Of a DNA stretch of 33,102 nucleotides, positions 16,246 through 25,384 are shown piece after piece. Every line of letters starts with the position of its first letter. The first letter of the stretch is position 1. A model generated the notes under the pieces. It searched no databases. It saw only the letters and a list, made by a program, of their open reading frames with translations, and had not been told where the DNA came from. The position numbers were made by a program, and so were the translations under genes. The DNA comes from Acidobacteriaceae bacterium (GTDB lineage Bacteria > Acidobacteriota > Terriglobia > Terriglobales > Acidobacteriaceae), in contig JANXUC010000156.1 in assembly GCA_025352065.1 (NCBI GenBank), forward strand, positions 1 to 33,102. The letters run 5' to 3'.

Positions 16246-17951
16246 GTGCGCCCTCCTTCGCTTCTACTGGCAATTGCGTGCAGGATATTTTCGACCAGCT
16301 TGCGCGACAGAGTGAAACACCGGTGCTGGAGGAATGCCGCGAGTCTGAGTGGCTCCGCGTAACCGGCGGGGAAGTGCTGGCTTTGGTGGCGGCGGCGCGA
16401 GCTTACCTTGTGAATGCGGGAGTGCGTCCCGGCGACCGCTGCGGACTTCTCGCTGAAAATGGAATTCGTTGGGTTGCCGCGAATCTCGCGATCATAGCTG
16501 AGGGCCTGATCTGTGTTCCACTTTACGCCCGGCAGGCGCCTACGGAACTTGTTGCGATGATGCGGGATTGCGAACCGGCACTGTTGTTCTGTGGGACCCG
16601 GGATTTGAAGGATGCAATTCGGAAAGCCTGTCCGGATGGCCCCAGAACGATTCTATTTGAGGAAATGTTTGTAACGCACTCGCTGGAACCGAAGCCCAAT
16701 GGTCCGTTGGTGACGGTGGAAGGCTCTATGCCGATTACGATTATTTATACCTCTGGAACATCGGGTGTAGCCAAAGGCGTGGTGCTGACCGTTGGGAACG
16801 TTACGCATATGCTGGGCTGCACCTGCTCTCGTCTTGACTTACTGATGAAGGGCAGCGAACGCCAAGACCGCGTGTTGCATTATTTGCCGTTCTGTTTTGC
16901 CGGTTCATGGATTCTCCTGCTGACAAGCCTTCTACGGGGTAGTCTCTTGACCATGAACCTGGATTTGAACAGTTTGGCGGCGGACCTTCGAACTACAGCG
17001 CCGGATTATGTGCTCAATGTTCCTGCGTTGCTGGAGCGTATGCGGCGCGGTGTTGATGAACAGATGCAGCGCAAGGGTGGATTGCTGTCGACGACCTATT
17101 CGCGAGCGAAAGCGGTATTTCTTGGGCGAACCATGCAGACGTCCGCGAACAGGAAAGCCTCTTCCGCGTGGGAAGGACTATGGCTCGGGTTGGCGAACAT
17201 GTTGGTGTTTCCGGTGATCAGGAAGAAGATGCTGGGAGCAAATTTGAGAGCGCTCATTTGTGGGTCGGCGCCGCTTGCGGTCGAGACGCAGCTGTATTTT
17301 GCAATGCTCGGCGTGCCAGTTTTGCAGGTATACGGACTGACGGAAACAACAGCGATTTGCACGATGGACGATCCGCGATCGGTGGAGCCAGGCCTTGCTG
17401 GGCCTGCCATCCCGGGTATCGAGATGAAGTTGGGAGAGCATCAGGAAATTCTTGTTCGTGGTCCGAATGTGTTCGCGCAATATTGGAACAGGCCCGAGGA
17501 GACATCAAAAGTTTTCGAGGACGGATGGTTTCACACCGGCGACCAAGGTGAGCTGACGGCTGCGCGGAACTGGAAGATCGTTGGGCGACTGAAGAATCTG
17601 GTCATTCTCGGTTCGGGCCACAATATCGCGCCTGAGCCCATAGAGGATGAACTCCTGCGACAGCTGGCGGGCGCGCAGCAAGTTGTGCTGGCCGGAAACG
17701 GGCGTGGTTATCTCTCCGCCATCGTTACGGGCAAGGTGCAGCGCGAGCAGGCTCAAGCTGCGCTCGATGCGGTCAATCCTAGCCTTCCGCATTACAAACA
17801 AGTGCGGGCGTTTCATATTTCGGCGGAGCCTTTTTCTGTGAAGAATGGTTTGTTGACCGCGAACGGCAAGTTGAAGCGCGACGCGATAGCCCTTTGCTTT
17901 AAGAACGAGATTGAAGATATGTACAGTTCGCGCGTCGGAGTGGCGAGTTAG
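16242..17951 (+). CDS. Long-chain acyl-CoA synthetase/acyl-AMP ligase (first)
   Basis: The 569-residue adenylating enzyme has the P-loop-like IIYTSGTSGVAKGVV near residue 170, LPFCFAGSW, VYGLTETTAICTMDD, DGWFHTGDQGEL and GRLKNLVILGSGHNIAPEPIE. It ends with LTANGKLKRD, which holds the C-terminal Lys needed for adenylation. It probably activates a fatty acid to acyl-AMP and then passes it to CoA or to the acyl carrier protein encoded downstream. The start ATG overlaps the preceding stop by four bases, and the crotonase gene begins one base after its stop. A second ligase of identical length lies further downstream, so the two may differ in substrate or acceptor. Chain length cannot be told. Confidence 0.88.
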   Translation: MSAPSFASTGNCVQDIFDQLARQSETPVLEECRESEWLRVTGGEVLALVAAARAYLVNAGVRPGDRCGLLAENGIRWVAANLAIIAEGLICVPLYARQAPTELVAMMRDCEPALLFCGTRDLKDAIRKACPDGPRTILFEEMFVTHSLEPKPNGPLVTVEGSMPITIIYTSGTSGVAKGVVLTVGNVTHMLGCTCSRLDLLMKGSERQDRVLHYLPFCFAGSWILLLTSLLRGSLLTMNLDLNSLAADLRTTAPDYVLNVPALLERMRRGVDEQMQRKGGLLSTTYSRAKAVFLGRTMQTSANRKASSAWEGLWLGLANMLVFPVIRKKMLGANLRALICGSAPLAVETQLYFAMLGVPVLQVYGLTETTAICTMDDPRSVEPGLAGPAIPGIEMKLGEHQEILVRGPNVFAQYWNRPEETSKVFEDGWFHTGDQGELTAARNWKIVGRLKNLVILGSGHNIAPEPIEDELLRQLAGAQQVVLAGNGRGYLSAIVTGKVQREQAQAALDAVNPSLPHYKQVRAFHISAEPFSVKNGLLTANGKLKRDAIALCFKNEIEDMYSSRVGVAS

Positions 17952-17952
17952 C

Positions 17953-18756
17953 ATGCGCGAATTCAAGGGGCAGACACTTTCATGGGGATGGAAAGACGCC
18001 GTCATCGAATTGATACTACACCGGGCGCCTGGCAACGAAATTGGGTCGGTGACCTTAGAGGAGTTAGAGAAATTTGCCGCGGTTCTCGACGATCTAAGTA
18101 GAGAGAGTCACGCTTTGATCATGCACAGCAGCGTACCTGCCGGTTTTTGCGCAGGTGCGGACTTGCGGGAGTTGTTTGAACGCTCCCAGCAGATGAAGAG
18201 GGAAGAAGCTATCCGCAGCGTGCGAGATTTTCTCGAGCGAATTCACGCTGTATTTAATAAGATCGATGCCTCCCCGCTAACCACAATCGCCGCCGTGCAT
18301 GGCGTTACATTCGGCGGAGGATTTGAGCTGGCGCTAATCTGCGATCTTATTGTCGCAGACAAAATGACGCGCTTCTGTTTCCCGGAGCTCCGTCTTGGAT
18401 TGATTCCTGGATTCGGCGGAATCCCCCGCCTGAAGCGGGATTTGGGCAATGCCGTTGTGCGCGATCTGCTGCTTACCGGACGCAGCTTTAATGCGACCAA
18501 GGCGCAGCAGATTGGCTTGGTGAGCCAACTTGTGGCGGAAGGCGAAGCTTTACGGGCTGCTCGAGCAACAGCGGTCCAGATGGGTAAGTTTGATCGCCGA
18601 ACTTCTGCAGCGGCGAAGCAATTTGTTAAGCCTATTCCCCATGAAGAGCTATGTCGCGAGATCGATATTTTTTGTGATCTGTTTGCACAGCCGGCTGTTG
18701 AAGCCGGACTTAGAAAATTTGTGGAGAGCACGGATGCTCTGCCTTATCTACCTTGA
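17953..18756 (+). CDS. Enoyl-CoA hydratase/isomerase (crotonase) family protein
   Basis: The ATG at 17953 follows the upstream ligase stop directly and gives 267 residues; the in-frame ATG at 17911 would lie inside the ligase gene. Crotonase motifs are SSVPAGFCAGADL (oxyanion loop) and GVTFGGGFELALICD followed by FPELRLGLIPGFGG. The two glutamates used by hydratases are both present, in GGGFEL and in FPEL, so hydration of a 2-enoyl thioester is plausible. Placement between two acyl-AMP ligases and before an ACP suggests an acyl-ACP or acyl-CoA substrate. The fold also covers isomerases and the diffusible-signal synthase RpfF; the typical hydratase motif order argues mildly against the latter. 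Confidence 0.85.
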   Translation: MREFKGQTLSWGWKDAVIELILHRAPGNEIGSVTLEELEKFAAVLDDLSRESHALIMHSSVPAGFCAGADLRELFERSQQMKREEAIRSVRDFLERIHAVFNKIDASPLTTIAAVHGVTFGGGFELALICDLIVADKMTRFCFPELRLGLIPGFGGIPRLKRDLGNAVVRDLLLTGRSFNATKAQQIGLVSQLVAEGEALRAARATAVQMGKFDRRTSAAAKQFVKPIPHEELCREIDIFCDLFAQPAVEAGLRKFVESTDALPYLP

Positions 18757-18777
18757 AGAATCTACGGATAGTGAAAG

Positions 18778-19020
18778 ATGCCAACACTTGATCAAACGCT
18801 TGATGAAGTTCTAACTCTCGCTGCCGCGCAGTTTAAAGTTCCGCGTGAGAACTTGAGTCCAGACGATGATTTCTTTCAGAAGCTTGCCATCGATAGCTTG
18901 CAGGCGCTGGACCTGCTAACCCGGTTGGAGAATCACTTCCACGTCGAGCTGCCGGATTATGAAATGCAGGGAGTTTCGGATTTCCGCACGCTGGCAAGCC
19001 GAATTCAGGCACGCCTGTAA
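18778..19020 (+). CDS. Acyl carrier protein
   Basis: The 80-residue acidic protein has the phosphopantetheine attachment site AIDSLQAL, with Ser40 as the modified residue. It fits the four-helix ACP size, with ENLSPDDDFFQKL before the site and LENHFHVELPDYEM after it. It is a dedicated ACP rather than the fatty-acid synthesis AcpP: the sequence around the serine is IDSLQ rather than ADSLD, and it lies among ligases and reductases, not with fab genes. It probably receives an activated acyl chain from one of the two ligases and presents it to the crotonase or the reductases. The gap to the crotonase gene is 21 bases, and 113 bases separate it from the next ligase. Confidence 0.92.
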   Translation: MPTLDQTLDEVLTLAAAQFKVPRENLSPDDDFFQKLAIDSLQALDLLTRLENHFHVELPDYEMQGVSDFRTLASRIQARL

Positions 19021-19133
19021 AGTGTAGTCGCGACCTATCGCCAGCGGATAGGAGGCGTGGTCCTCAAGTAGTAATCAGCGACCGCCATTGCTTGCTGTGT
19101 GCTTCTGCGCGTGTGTGGTGAAATAAGTATTGA

Positions 19134-20843
19134 ATGCTGGACCTTACAAAATATCAGAGTCTCGGCGAAGCGTTGCGGGATGCACTCGACCGCTGGCCCA
19201 ACGAAGTATGCCTGATCGAGTCCGACCGGGATCGTGAATGCATACGGCTGACTTACTCCGACTTCAAGGAGACTGCGCTGCCTTTGGCGCGTGCTCTGCA
19301 GGATGCGGGTTTTCGCCCCGGGGATCGCGCCGCTATCATCATGACCAATCAGTCAAAGTGGCTCATATCGGCCTATGCGGTCATGTTTTGCGGTGGCGTT
19401 CTGGTTCCACTTGACTACAAACTTACAGCGGCGGAGCACTTGCAGTTGCTGGCGCACTCACAAGCCAAAGTGTTGTTCACGGAGTTTCATCTTTGGCGTG
19501 CAATTTCTCAGGCAGTGGGCTTTGATGGCCTTGCAACTGAAACGGTTTTGGTCACCGAAGCACCAGGTAGCGCAGGCCTGGTAAAGGCGTTTCGGTGGGA
19601 AGATTTTCGCCGGAAAGGTGCGCCCGATCTTGCTCCGCGAAAGCGGGACGACTGGGCCACCATTGTTTATTCGTCCGGAACCGGTGGTCGCCCGAAAGGT
19701 TGTGTCCTTACGAATGAGAACTATTTGGAACAGTGTGCGGCCCTGACTTCGCTGTTTCCGTTTTGGCCCGGAGTGCGCTATTTGAGCATTCTTCCGACGA
19801 ACCACGCCGTCGATTTCATGGTCGGTTTCCTTGGACCTTTCGTTTGCGGGGCGACGGTTGTGCATCTCCGTACATTACGCCCGGAGTTTGTACGCGACGC
19901 GTTCGTCCGTTACCGGATCACCTATATGAGTTTAGTCCCCATGGTTCTCAAGAATCTGGAACGGGGACTGCGCTCGAAGTTTGATGAAATGTCCAGCAAG
20001 AAGCGCTGGGTGCTGGATCGCCTGATTGCGTTGAACCGATTGCTGACTCGAGGTCGGCCGCGCGCAGCAATAAGCCGGTTACTCCTCCCGCAAATCCATC
20101 GCGCGTTTGGCGGGGGGCTCCGCGCGATGTTTGTGGGCGGCGCATTTATGGAAGCGTCCACCTTGCAGTTTTTCTACGATCTTGGTGTTCCGGTTTCCAA
20201 CGGCTACGGCCTTACGGAAGCCGGGACGGTCCTTACCCTCAATGATTGCAAGCCTTTTCGCTCGGATACGGTAGGGAAACCTCTCCCGGGAGTGGAGCTT
20301 CGCATTTTGAACCCAGACAGTGAAAATATTGGCGAAGTCGCCGCGCGCAGCAAGACTATTATGTCGCACTACTTGTCGGACCCGGAGCTGACTGCCAAGA
20401 CCATCGTAGATGGCTGGTTGTTGACGGGCGACCTCGGACGCTTCGATGACACTGGGCACCTTCAACTTTTCGGCCGCAAGAAGAACATGATTGTGACTCC
20501 CGGTGGAAAGAATATCTATCCCGAAGATATTGAGACTGCCTTTGATGGCTTGCCCGTGAAGGAGTACTGCGTCTTCGCTGCGAACTATATCTGGAAGAAG
20601 AACGACCTTGGGCGAGAAATGCTGGTGATCGTCATCCTGCTTGAACCGGGCCAGGAATTTACGAATGCTCTAAGGGAAGACCTGTCTGCGCGCAACCGAC
20701 GCTTGCCGGATTTCAAACGAATTGGCGGATATTGTGTTGTTGCAAAAGACTTTCCGCGGACTGCCTCCATGAAGATAAAGCGGAACCAGTTGGCGGAGGA
20801 ACTTGGTAAAGTCCTGCAACGCTCGGACGTGATCGAACTGTGA
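19134..20843 (+). CDS. Acyl-AMP ligase/acyl-CoA synthetase (second)
   Basis: The 569-residue enzyme has the adenylation motifs [17 protein letters not shown] near residue 180, [32 protein letters not shown] and [21 protein letters not shown]. The C-terminal Lys region reads [10 protein letters not shown]. It resembles long-chain acyl-CoA synthetases and acyl-ACP synthetases. Because it directly follows the ACP gene, it is the better candidate to charge that ACP. The 113-bp gap before it is the largest inside the run and could hold an internal promoter, although none was clear. Its stop overlaps the GTG start of the lipid kinase by four bases. It is clearly a paralogue, not a recent duplicate, of the ligase at 16242, since motif residues differ throughout. 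Confidence 0.87.
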   Translation: MLDLTKYQSLGEALRDALDRWPNEVCLIESDRDRECIRLTYSDFKETALPLARALQDAGFRPGDRAAIIMTNQSKWLISAYAVMFCGGVLVPLDYKLTAAEHLQLLAHSQAKVLFTEFHLWRAISQAVGFDGLATETVLVTEAPGSAGLVKAFRWEDFRRKGAPDLAPRKRDDWATIVYSSGTGGRPKGCVLTNENYLEQCAALTSLFPFWPGVRYLSILPTNHAVDFMVGFLGPFVCGATVVHLRTLRPEFVRDAFVRYRITYMSLVPMVLKNLERGLRSKFDEMSSKKRWVLDRLIALNRLLTRGRPRAAISRLLLPQIHRAFGGGLRAMFVGGAFMEASTLQFFYDLGVPVSNGYGLTEAGTVLTLNDCKPFRSDTVGKPLPGVELRILNPDSENIGEVAARSKTIMSHYLSDPELTAKTIVDGWLLTGDLGRFDDTGHLQLFGRKKNMIVTPGGKNIYPEDIETAFDGLPVKEYCVFAANYIWKKNDLGREMLVIVILLEPGQEFTNALREDLSARNRRLPDFKRIGGYCVVAKDFPRTASMKIKRNQLAEELGKVLQRSDVIEL

Positions 20844-21742
20844 GCGAGAATTTTCTAGCTGTGGTCAACCCGGCTGCCGGAGGTGGCCGTTGCGGCAAGC
20901 TGGTAGGAGACGCGCTCGGACGTCTGCGCGCCCAGGGTTTGACGATCGATGTTCAAGAGACGGGTGCGGAAGGTCATGCCGTGCGAATTGCTCGTGAGGC
21001 CTACGCCCAGGGATATCGCAAATTCATTGCTGTAGGTGGTGATGGTACCGCATGCGAGATCGTGAATGGTCTCTTTCCAGAAGCGGAAGGGAAGGAGCCT
21101 CCAACACTAGGATTTCTCCCGCTCGGCACGGGCAATTCTTTTCTTCGGGACTTCACAACGCAAGGAATGTCGTGCTCGATGGAAGCTTTGATTGCAGGGA
21201 AGTTGCGGCCTTGCGACGTATTCCGACTCCAGCATAAAGAGGGGGACTACTATTTTATTAACCTGCTCAGCATGGGCTTTGCTGCGGACGTAGCCATGCT
21301 TCGGCACCGACGTTTCCGGCGCTTTGGGGAACTGGGATATTTGCTCTCCTTGTTTGTCACCCTGGCGGAGCTCAAGCGACGTGCGTTTCCCCTGACGGCG
21401 GATAGCGCCGTAGATGTGGATGCACGCCGTAGTCTTTTTCTGACCTTCAACAACAGCAAGTTCACTGGTGGAAAAATGATGATTGCGCCGGATGCGCAAA
21501 CCGACGATGGTCTTATTGAATACGTTCGCTGGGGTCCGATCGGACGGCTTGGCTTGATCCGCAATCTACCGCGACTTTACACCGGAACGCATACGCAGCA
21601 TCCGCTAGCCGAACGAAGTGGCGTCCGACAGGTGGAGTTTCAATTGGAAGCACCCGTCGACGTGATGATTGACGGCGAGGTGGCAACCTTGCACTGCGAG
21701 CGCCTAAATGTTTTGCACCACGCACTCCGCGTCGTGATATAA
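20840..21742 (+). CDS. Diacylglycerol kinase-family lipid kinase
   Basis: The 300-residue protein starts at a GTG overlapping the preceding stop (GTGA). It shows [10 protein letters not shown] (8-17), the ATP-binding [13 protein letters not shown] (66-78) and [12 protein letters not shown] (94-105), diagnostic of the DAG kinase/sphingosine kinase (YegS/DgkB) superfamily. The C-terminal beta domain includes GFAADVAML and VDVMIDGEV. These soluble enzymes phosphorylate a lipid alcohol such as diacylglycerol. In this operon the substrate could be diacylglycerol or a long-chain alcohol-derived lipid made by the reductases; that is inference. The usual GGDGTxNE has Cys at the Asn position (TACE), a variation worth noting. 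The next gene starts 14 bases later. Confidence 0.87.
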   Translation: MSENFLAVVNPAAGGGRCGKLVGDALGRLRAQGLTIDVQETGAEGHAVRIAREAYAQGYRKFIAVGGDGTACEIVNGLFPEAEGKEPPTLGFLPLGTGNSFLRDFTTQGMSCSMEALIAGKLRPCDVFRLQHKEGDYYFINLLSMGFAADVAMLRHRRFRRFGELGYLLSLFVTLAELKRRAFPLTADSAVDVDARRSLFLTFNNSKFTGGKMMIAPDAQTDDGLIEYVRWGPIGRLGLIRNLPRLYTGTHTQHPLAERSGVRQVEFQLEAPVDVMIDGEVATLHCERLNVLHHALRVVI

Positions 21743-21756
21743 AAAGTAAGAAATTC

Positions 21757-22173
21757 ATGGGCGCAAATTTAAACAAGAAGAAAGAAGTTCCCCAGTCCGC
21801 CGTTGCCTCCGCAGCTCGCAATTTCGCGATTCTTGCATTGGTTGCAGCGGCTTTTGCTGGAGCCTGGTATTTGGGCCGAATGCATGCACAGGGACGCGTC
21901 GACCATTTTGCCCAATGCCTGACCGACAAGGGTACGGTGATGTACGGACTCTTTTGGTGCCCGCATTGCGAGGAGCAGAAGAAGGCTTTTCGCGCATCGT
22001 TTCGCAAAGTCAACTATATCGAGTGCGGAACCTCCGATCACAAAGAAGAGGCGCGGTGCATTCAGGACCATGTCACCAACTTCCCTACCTGGCAGTTTGC
22101 GAATGGCGAACGTCATGAAGGTGAGCTGTCGTTTGAAGATTTGGCGGCCAAGACGGGATGTTCGCTGCGGTGA
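21757..22173 (+). CDS. Membrane-anchored thioredoxin-like protein
   Basis: The 138-residue protein has one N-terminal transmembrane helix (about 21-40, FAILALVAAAFAGAWYLG) and an exported thioredoxin-like domain. The active site is C68-P-H-C71 in GLFWCPHCEEQKKAF, with the cis-proline at P110 in NFPTW. Extra cysteines lie at 54, 90 and 101. From memory the domain closely resembles the C-terminal thioredoxin domain of bacterial VKOR-thioredoxin fusions, which carry the same YG.(F/Y)WCPHC...Y.EC...C...PTW pattern. The next gene encodes the VKOR membrane part and overlaps this one. It would pass oxidising equivalents to secreted proteins. Its place at the end of a lipid operon may be incidental. 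Confidence 0.85.
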   Translation: MGANLNKKKEVPQSAVASAARNFAILALVAAAFAGAWYLGRMHAQGRVDHFAQCLTDKGTVMYGLFWCPHCEEQKKAFRASFRKVNYIECGTSDHKEEARCIQDHVTNFPTWQFANGERHEGELSFEDLAAKTGCSLR

Positions 22174-22607
22174 GCCGTAAGCGGTATTACCTCGCAATCA
22201 TTTTTTGCTGCACGCTGGGAGCCTTGGTTTCCGTTCTCGCATTGCAACACCACTATCGTCGCGACGGGTCGTCTTTTTGCAATTTCAACACGACCTTCAA
22301 CTGTGATGTGGTAAATCGCAGCGCCTATTCGGAGGTTGCTGGAATCCCCGTCGCCTTGCTGGGCTTGATGGCGTATCTGTTCATGACTGGCTTGTGTGTG
22401 TTCCAGAGAGAGAAGCAAGAGACTCCGGCGCTCTTGCTCTTTTTAAGCGGGGCGGGACTTGCGTTTTCTCTCTACCTGACCTATGTCGAAGCTGAAGTGT
22501 TGCGGACCTGGTGTGTTCTGTGCCTAACCTCGCTGGTCTTGATTGCGCTGATTGCCATGTTGTCGGCTTTGCGCGTCCGTTCGGAGCCTCGCGAGATTCG
22601 CTCGTAG
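22158..22607 (+). CDS. Vitamin K epoxide reductase (VKOR) family membrane protein
   Basis: The 149-residue protein has four predicted membrane helices (about 11-30, 63-82, 90-110, 119-140). C41 and C49 lie in a loop ending FNCDVVNRSAYSEVAGIP, and the quinone-proximal C119-VL-C122 lies in TWCVLCL. Bacterial VKOR proteins reoxidise a thioredoxin-like partner using membrane quinone, replacing DsbB. The upstream gene supplies that partner. The ATG at 22158 gives a 16-base overlap; an in-frame GTG at 22170 would give a four-base overlap and a product four residues shorter, and is equally possible. Many bacterial VKORs carry the thioredoxin domain fused at the C-terminus; here the two are separate and in reversed order. 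Confidence 0.9.
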   Translation: MFAAVSRKRYYLAIIFCCTLGALVSVLALQHHYRRDGSSFCNFNTTFNCDVVNRSAYSEVAGIPVALLGLMAYLFMTGLCVFQREKQETPALLLFLSGAGLAFSLYLTYVEAEVLRTWCVLCLTSLVLIALIAMLSALRVRSEPREIRS

Positions 22608-22632
22608 CCCTTAGCCAAGTCCAACCTTGCCC

Positions 22633-23481
22633 ATGACTGAATCGAACCTAACATTGCCTGGCGCTCGGCAAAATACGGCAGAAGCATGTAGTCAGGACGA
22701 GGGAGAGCTTCGCTTTCACGATCTGCCCAGCCGCGTTTTCGGCAACACGCGCAAACTTCGCGTTTGGCTACCGCCTGGATACGAGGCTCGCGAGAATGAA
22801 GGCCGCCGCTATCCCGTCTTTTATATGAACGACGGGCAAAATTTGTTTGACCCTGCAACTGCCTTTGCAGGCGTCGATTGGCGCGTGAATCAAACGCTTG
22901 CGCGTCTGTCCCGAGAGTTGGTCGTGCCGCCGCTGATTGCCGTAGGCATTGACAATGCAACGGTCGAGCGCATCAAGGAATTTCTCCCCTATCGCGCGCT
23001 GTATCCGTCGGTGCCAAAGCCTTTAGGAAAATATTATCCGGATTTCTTAATCCGAGAGGTGATGCCGCTCATTGAGCGCAGCTATCGAGTGCTGCAGGGC
23101 GCGAAGAATACCGGCCTCGGTGGGTCATCGCTGGGAGCGCTCATTTCTTTACATACCGTAATTGCGCGCCCTGGTATTTTCGGGAAGCTTTTGCTGGAAA
23201 GCCCGTCTCTTTTTGTTTCGAATAAGCAACTGCTCAAAGATAGTCGCACCTGTGAGACTTGGCCGCAGCGCATTTTTCTTGCGACTGGCACCCGAGAGAC
23301 CGGGCAGCCGGATCGAGATCGACGCATAGTGGACGACGTGCGGTCTCTAGCGCACATCCTGCATTTAGCCGGTCTTCGCGAAAAGCGTCTTCGCGTGGTG
23401 ATCCAGGAAGGTGTCGGTCACAACGAGGGTGCGTGGGCGGATCGCTTTTCCGAAGCGGCTTCGTTCTTGTTCGGCACCTAA
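22633..23481 (+). CDS. Esterase of the EsteraseD/Fes type (alpha/beta hydrolase)
   Basis: The ATG at 22633 gives 282 residues; a TTG two codons earlier is also in frame. The protein shows [42 protein letters not shown] and the nucleophile elbow [12 protein letters not shown]. It ends with GVGHNEGAW, which supplies the catalytic histidine. This is the PF00756-type family, which includes enterochelin esterases, mycolyltransferases and S-formylglutathione hydrolases. No signal peptide is evident, so action in the cytoplasm is likely. It follows the VKOR gene by 25 bases and may be the last gene of the run. It could release or transfer an acyl product, but this is unproven. Its stop overlaps the stop of the convergent membrane protein gene by four bases. 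Confidence 0.85.
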   Translation: MTESNLTLPGARQNTAEACSQDEGELRFHDLPSRVFGNTRKLRVWLPPGYEARENEGRRYPVFYMNDGQNLFDPATAFAGVDWRVNQTLARLSRELVVPPLIAVGIDNATVERIKEFLPYRALYPSVPKPLGKYYPDFLIREVMPLIERSYRVLQGAKNTGLGGSSLGALISLHTVIARPGIFGKLLLESPSLFVSNKQLLKDSRTCETWPQRIFLATGTRETGQPDRDRRIVDDVRSLAHILHLAGLREKRLRVVIQEGVGHNEGAWADRFSEAASFLFGT

Positions 23482-25265
23482 TCCGAACCCGAAGGCCTGC
23501 TGTTTTTGGTCGTACTTTCTGGTGACATGTCTTCCGGTGTGTAGGGCTGAAGGTGGGGTGGTACGTGGTCCGGCTGCAAACTCCAAACCTTTCGATCCTG
23601 AAAATATTCGATCAGCTTCCGATTTTCCGAATTGCCCATATCGCGCGTCCAAACGACCTGTGAGGCATCGATGTTGGCGCGGTTATAAACCCATTCCTGG
23701 TTCACGTCGTGGCCCGGTAAATAGCGCACAAAAATAAGATGCTTTTGTCCGGAGTGTTCAAGGTCTTCTAGCATCGCAGCCCGTGCAAGATTGCCGCGGG
23801 GCCAGGTGGGTTCAAGTTGAATGTGGCCGGCAATCGCGACTAATCGAAGAACAATCATGGCGATTGACACCAAAGGAATGATCCGCACCAGCGTCACGCC
23901 GAAGCGGTCCTTCTTCCAACGCCACAACCGCAAATGGCGTGCTCCCTGGACGAGGAACAAATACAGCAAGCATGTCGCGGGAGCGACGTAGTGCGCAAAG
24001 GTCCACGTCTCGACCAAAACGCCAAAAAGAAGTATACCTACGATCACCAGAGGGAACCGCATTCTGCGATCTCGCCAAATCCACGGCCATGCCAGACAGG
24101 GCAGAGTCAGTACGACAGCCAAATAGAAACTCCAAAGTTCTGCCAGCTTATGAAAAATTCCGCTGGCAAATCCAGAGGCTGTTCGCTCGGCAAGAAAAGT
24201 TCGCAGTTCCCAATATTGATAGAAGTCGCGCATTACGGCATGATCGTATCCGGTAATGTGCCGGGCGGGAAGAAACAGAAAGTAGGGTGCTTCCGCGTAG
24301 GTTTCCCGGTTCGTTTGATATGCCATGCGAACCGGGCTGCCCGTGACCTTGTAGTTGAAGTAGGCCATCAGACTGCCAAACAACACCAGGAACATCGCGA
24401 CGGGAAGGGCACCGCATAGCCATCGGGTTTGAAGTGGCACTTCAGATATTCCGGAGGCCGGTTGCGGAAAAGGTGTCTTGCCGATAATCCAACATAGGAA
24501 CACAACCGCTACGGGGATGCTCAGGAGAAATCCTTCGTAGGGCCGGCTGTTCGCCATCAGCAATAGCCCGATCGCGAGGAGCACGGCATCGCGAATTCGT
24601 GCCGTGCGCTGCAAACGAGGCCAGGCGCCCAGCACAAGCGCTCCACCCAACGCGGCCGCTGAGCTTGCAAAGTAGGAATTCATCCAGTAGCTCAGGATGC
24701 CGAGGCGTAGTACTGCCAGCATTCCACCGTAAAGCGCCCAGCGCGGCGGAACCCAAGCCTGCAGCATCCAGCAGAACGCGCCGCACATCGCTCCGGTGAC
24801 CATCCAGACTCCCCACCAGGGATGGCCTAGCAACAACTTGCCAACCGCAAGAATTAGCGCTTGTGCCGGTGGATACATCGACATATATGTCGGTTGATGA
24901 ATGATGTGGAAGCTTTCAAAGAATTTCCAAAACGGATGGGTCGGATTGGTGAGCCTGCCAGACAGAAACGTATCGGTCGCCAGCAGGTAACTAAAATCGT
25001 CGTGCCAATAAGGCTCTGGGATACCCAGCAGCGGAACCAGGGATGCGCGCAGGATCAAGGGAAGGATCGTAACTACTGCGATTGCGGTGCGCCGGTTGTT
25101 GGCCAAACGAGTGAGCGCAGATTCTACCCGCGCAAGCCCAGCAAAGGGCAGTCGCCTAGGACGCCTCCAGGGAAAAAATACGGCAATTGCGATCGTCGCA
25201 ACGAGAAGAGCAGCCTCCAGGATAGCCAGGAAATTCGGCATCAGATTCGTAGAAGCAATTTGCAT
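23478..25265 (-). CDS. Polytopic membrane protein, GT-C (family 39-like) glycosyltransferase candidate
   Basis: The 595-residue protein has about 10-12 hydrophobic helices. After the first two comes a periplasmic-type loop with [16 protein letters not shown] (85-100), where D89 and D90 occupy the position of the acidic metal/donor-binding motif of GT-C transferases such as PMT and ArnT. The following [18 protein letters not shown] block is, from memory, typical of a family widespread in Acidobacteria. GT-C enzymes use polyprenyl-phosphate sugars on the outer face of the membrane. The C-terminal 100 residues form a soluble domain ([20 protein letters not shown]). The acceptor is unknown. It is on the minus strand, downstream of the phosphofructokinase by 119 bases and convergent with the esterase. 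The function call is moderate. Confidence 0.7.
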   Translation of the reverse strand: MQIASTNLMPNFLAILEAALLVATIAIAVFFPWRRPRRLPFAGLARVESALTRLANNRRTAIAVVTILPLILRASLVPLLGIPEPYWHDDFSYLLATDTFLSGRLTNPTHPFWKFFESFHIIHQPTYMSMYPPAQALILAVGKLLLGHPWWGVWMVTGAMCGAFCWMLQAWVPPRWALYGGMLAVLRLGILSYWMNSYFASSAAALGGALVLGAWPRLQRTARIRDAVLLAIGLLLMANSRPYEGFLLSIPVAVVFLCWIIGKTPFPQPASGISEVPLQTRWLCGALPVAMFLVLFGSLMAYFNYKVTGSPVRMAYQTNRETYAEAPYFLFLPARHITGYDHAVMRDFYQYWELRTFLAERTASGFASGIFHKLAELWSFYLAVVLTLPCLAWPWIWRDRRMRFPLVIVGILLFGVLVETWTFAHYVAPATCLLYLFLVQGARHLRLWRWKKDRFGVTLVRIIPLVSIAMIVLRLVAIAGHIQLEPTWPRGNLARAAMLEDLEHSGQKHLIFVRYLPGHDVNQEWVYNRANIDASQVVWTRDMGNSENRKLIEYFQDRKVWSLQPDHVPPHLQPYTPEDMSPESTTKNSRPSGSD

Positions 25266-25384
25266 GGTTCAAGTCGGCTCGCGAGCTTTACAAGCTCACC
25301 AGAAGAGCGCACAAACAGCAAGCCCCATCATCCAGATGCGAGCGATGACAGGGCTGGCTCCTCCGTGATTGTCTTTTCAACTAC

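Noticed and set aside
17953-18756. Crotonase as a DSF (RpfF-type) signal synthase
   Set aside because: Adjacent acyl ligases are suggestive, but the motif order (GGGFELALICD, FPELRLGLIPGFGG) is that of ordinary hydratases and no rpfC/rpfG partners are seen.
11340-20843. Bacterial sphingolipid cluster (ACP, acyl-ACP synthetase, epimerase-type reductase)
   Set aside because: Serine palmitoyltransferase and an N-acyltransferase are both missing, and the crotonase, pyruvyl transferase and HAD-reductase do not belong to that pathway.
11340-22607. Polyketide or arylpolyene gene cluster
   Set aside because: No ketosynthase, ketoreductase/dehydratase set or acyltransferase domain was found.
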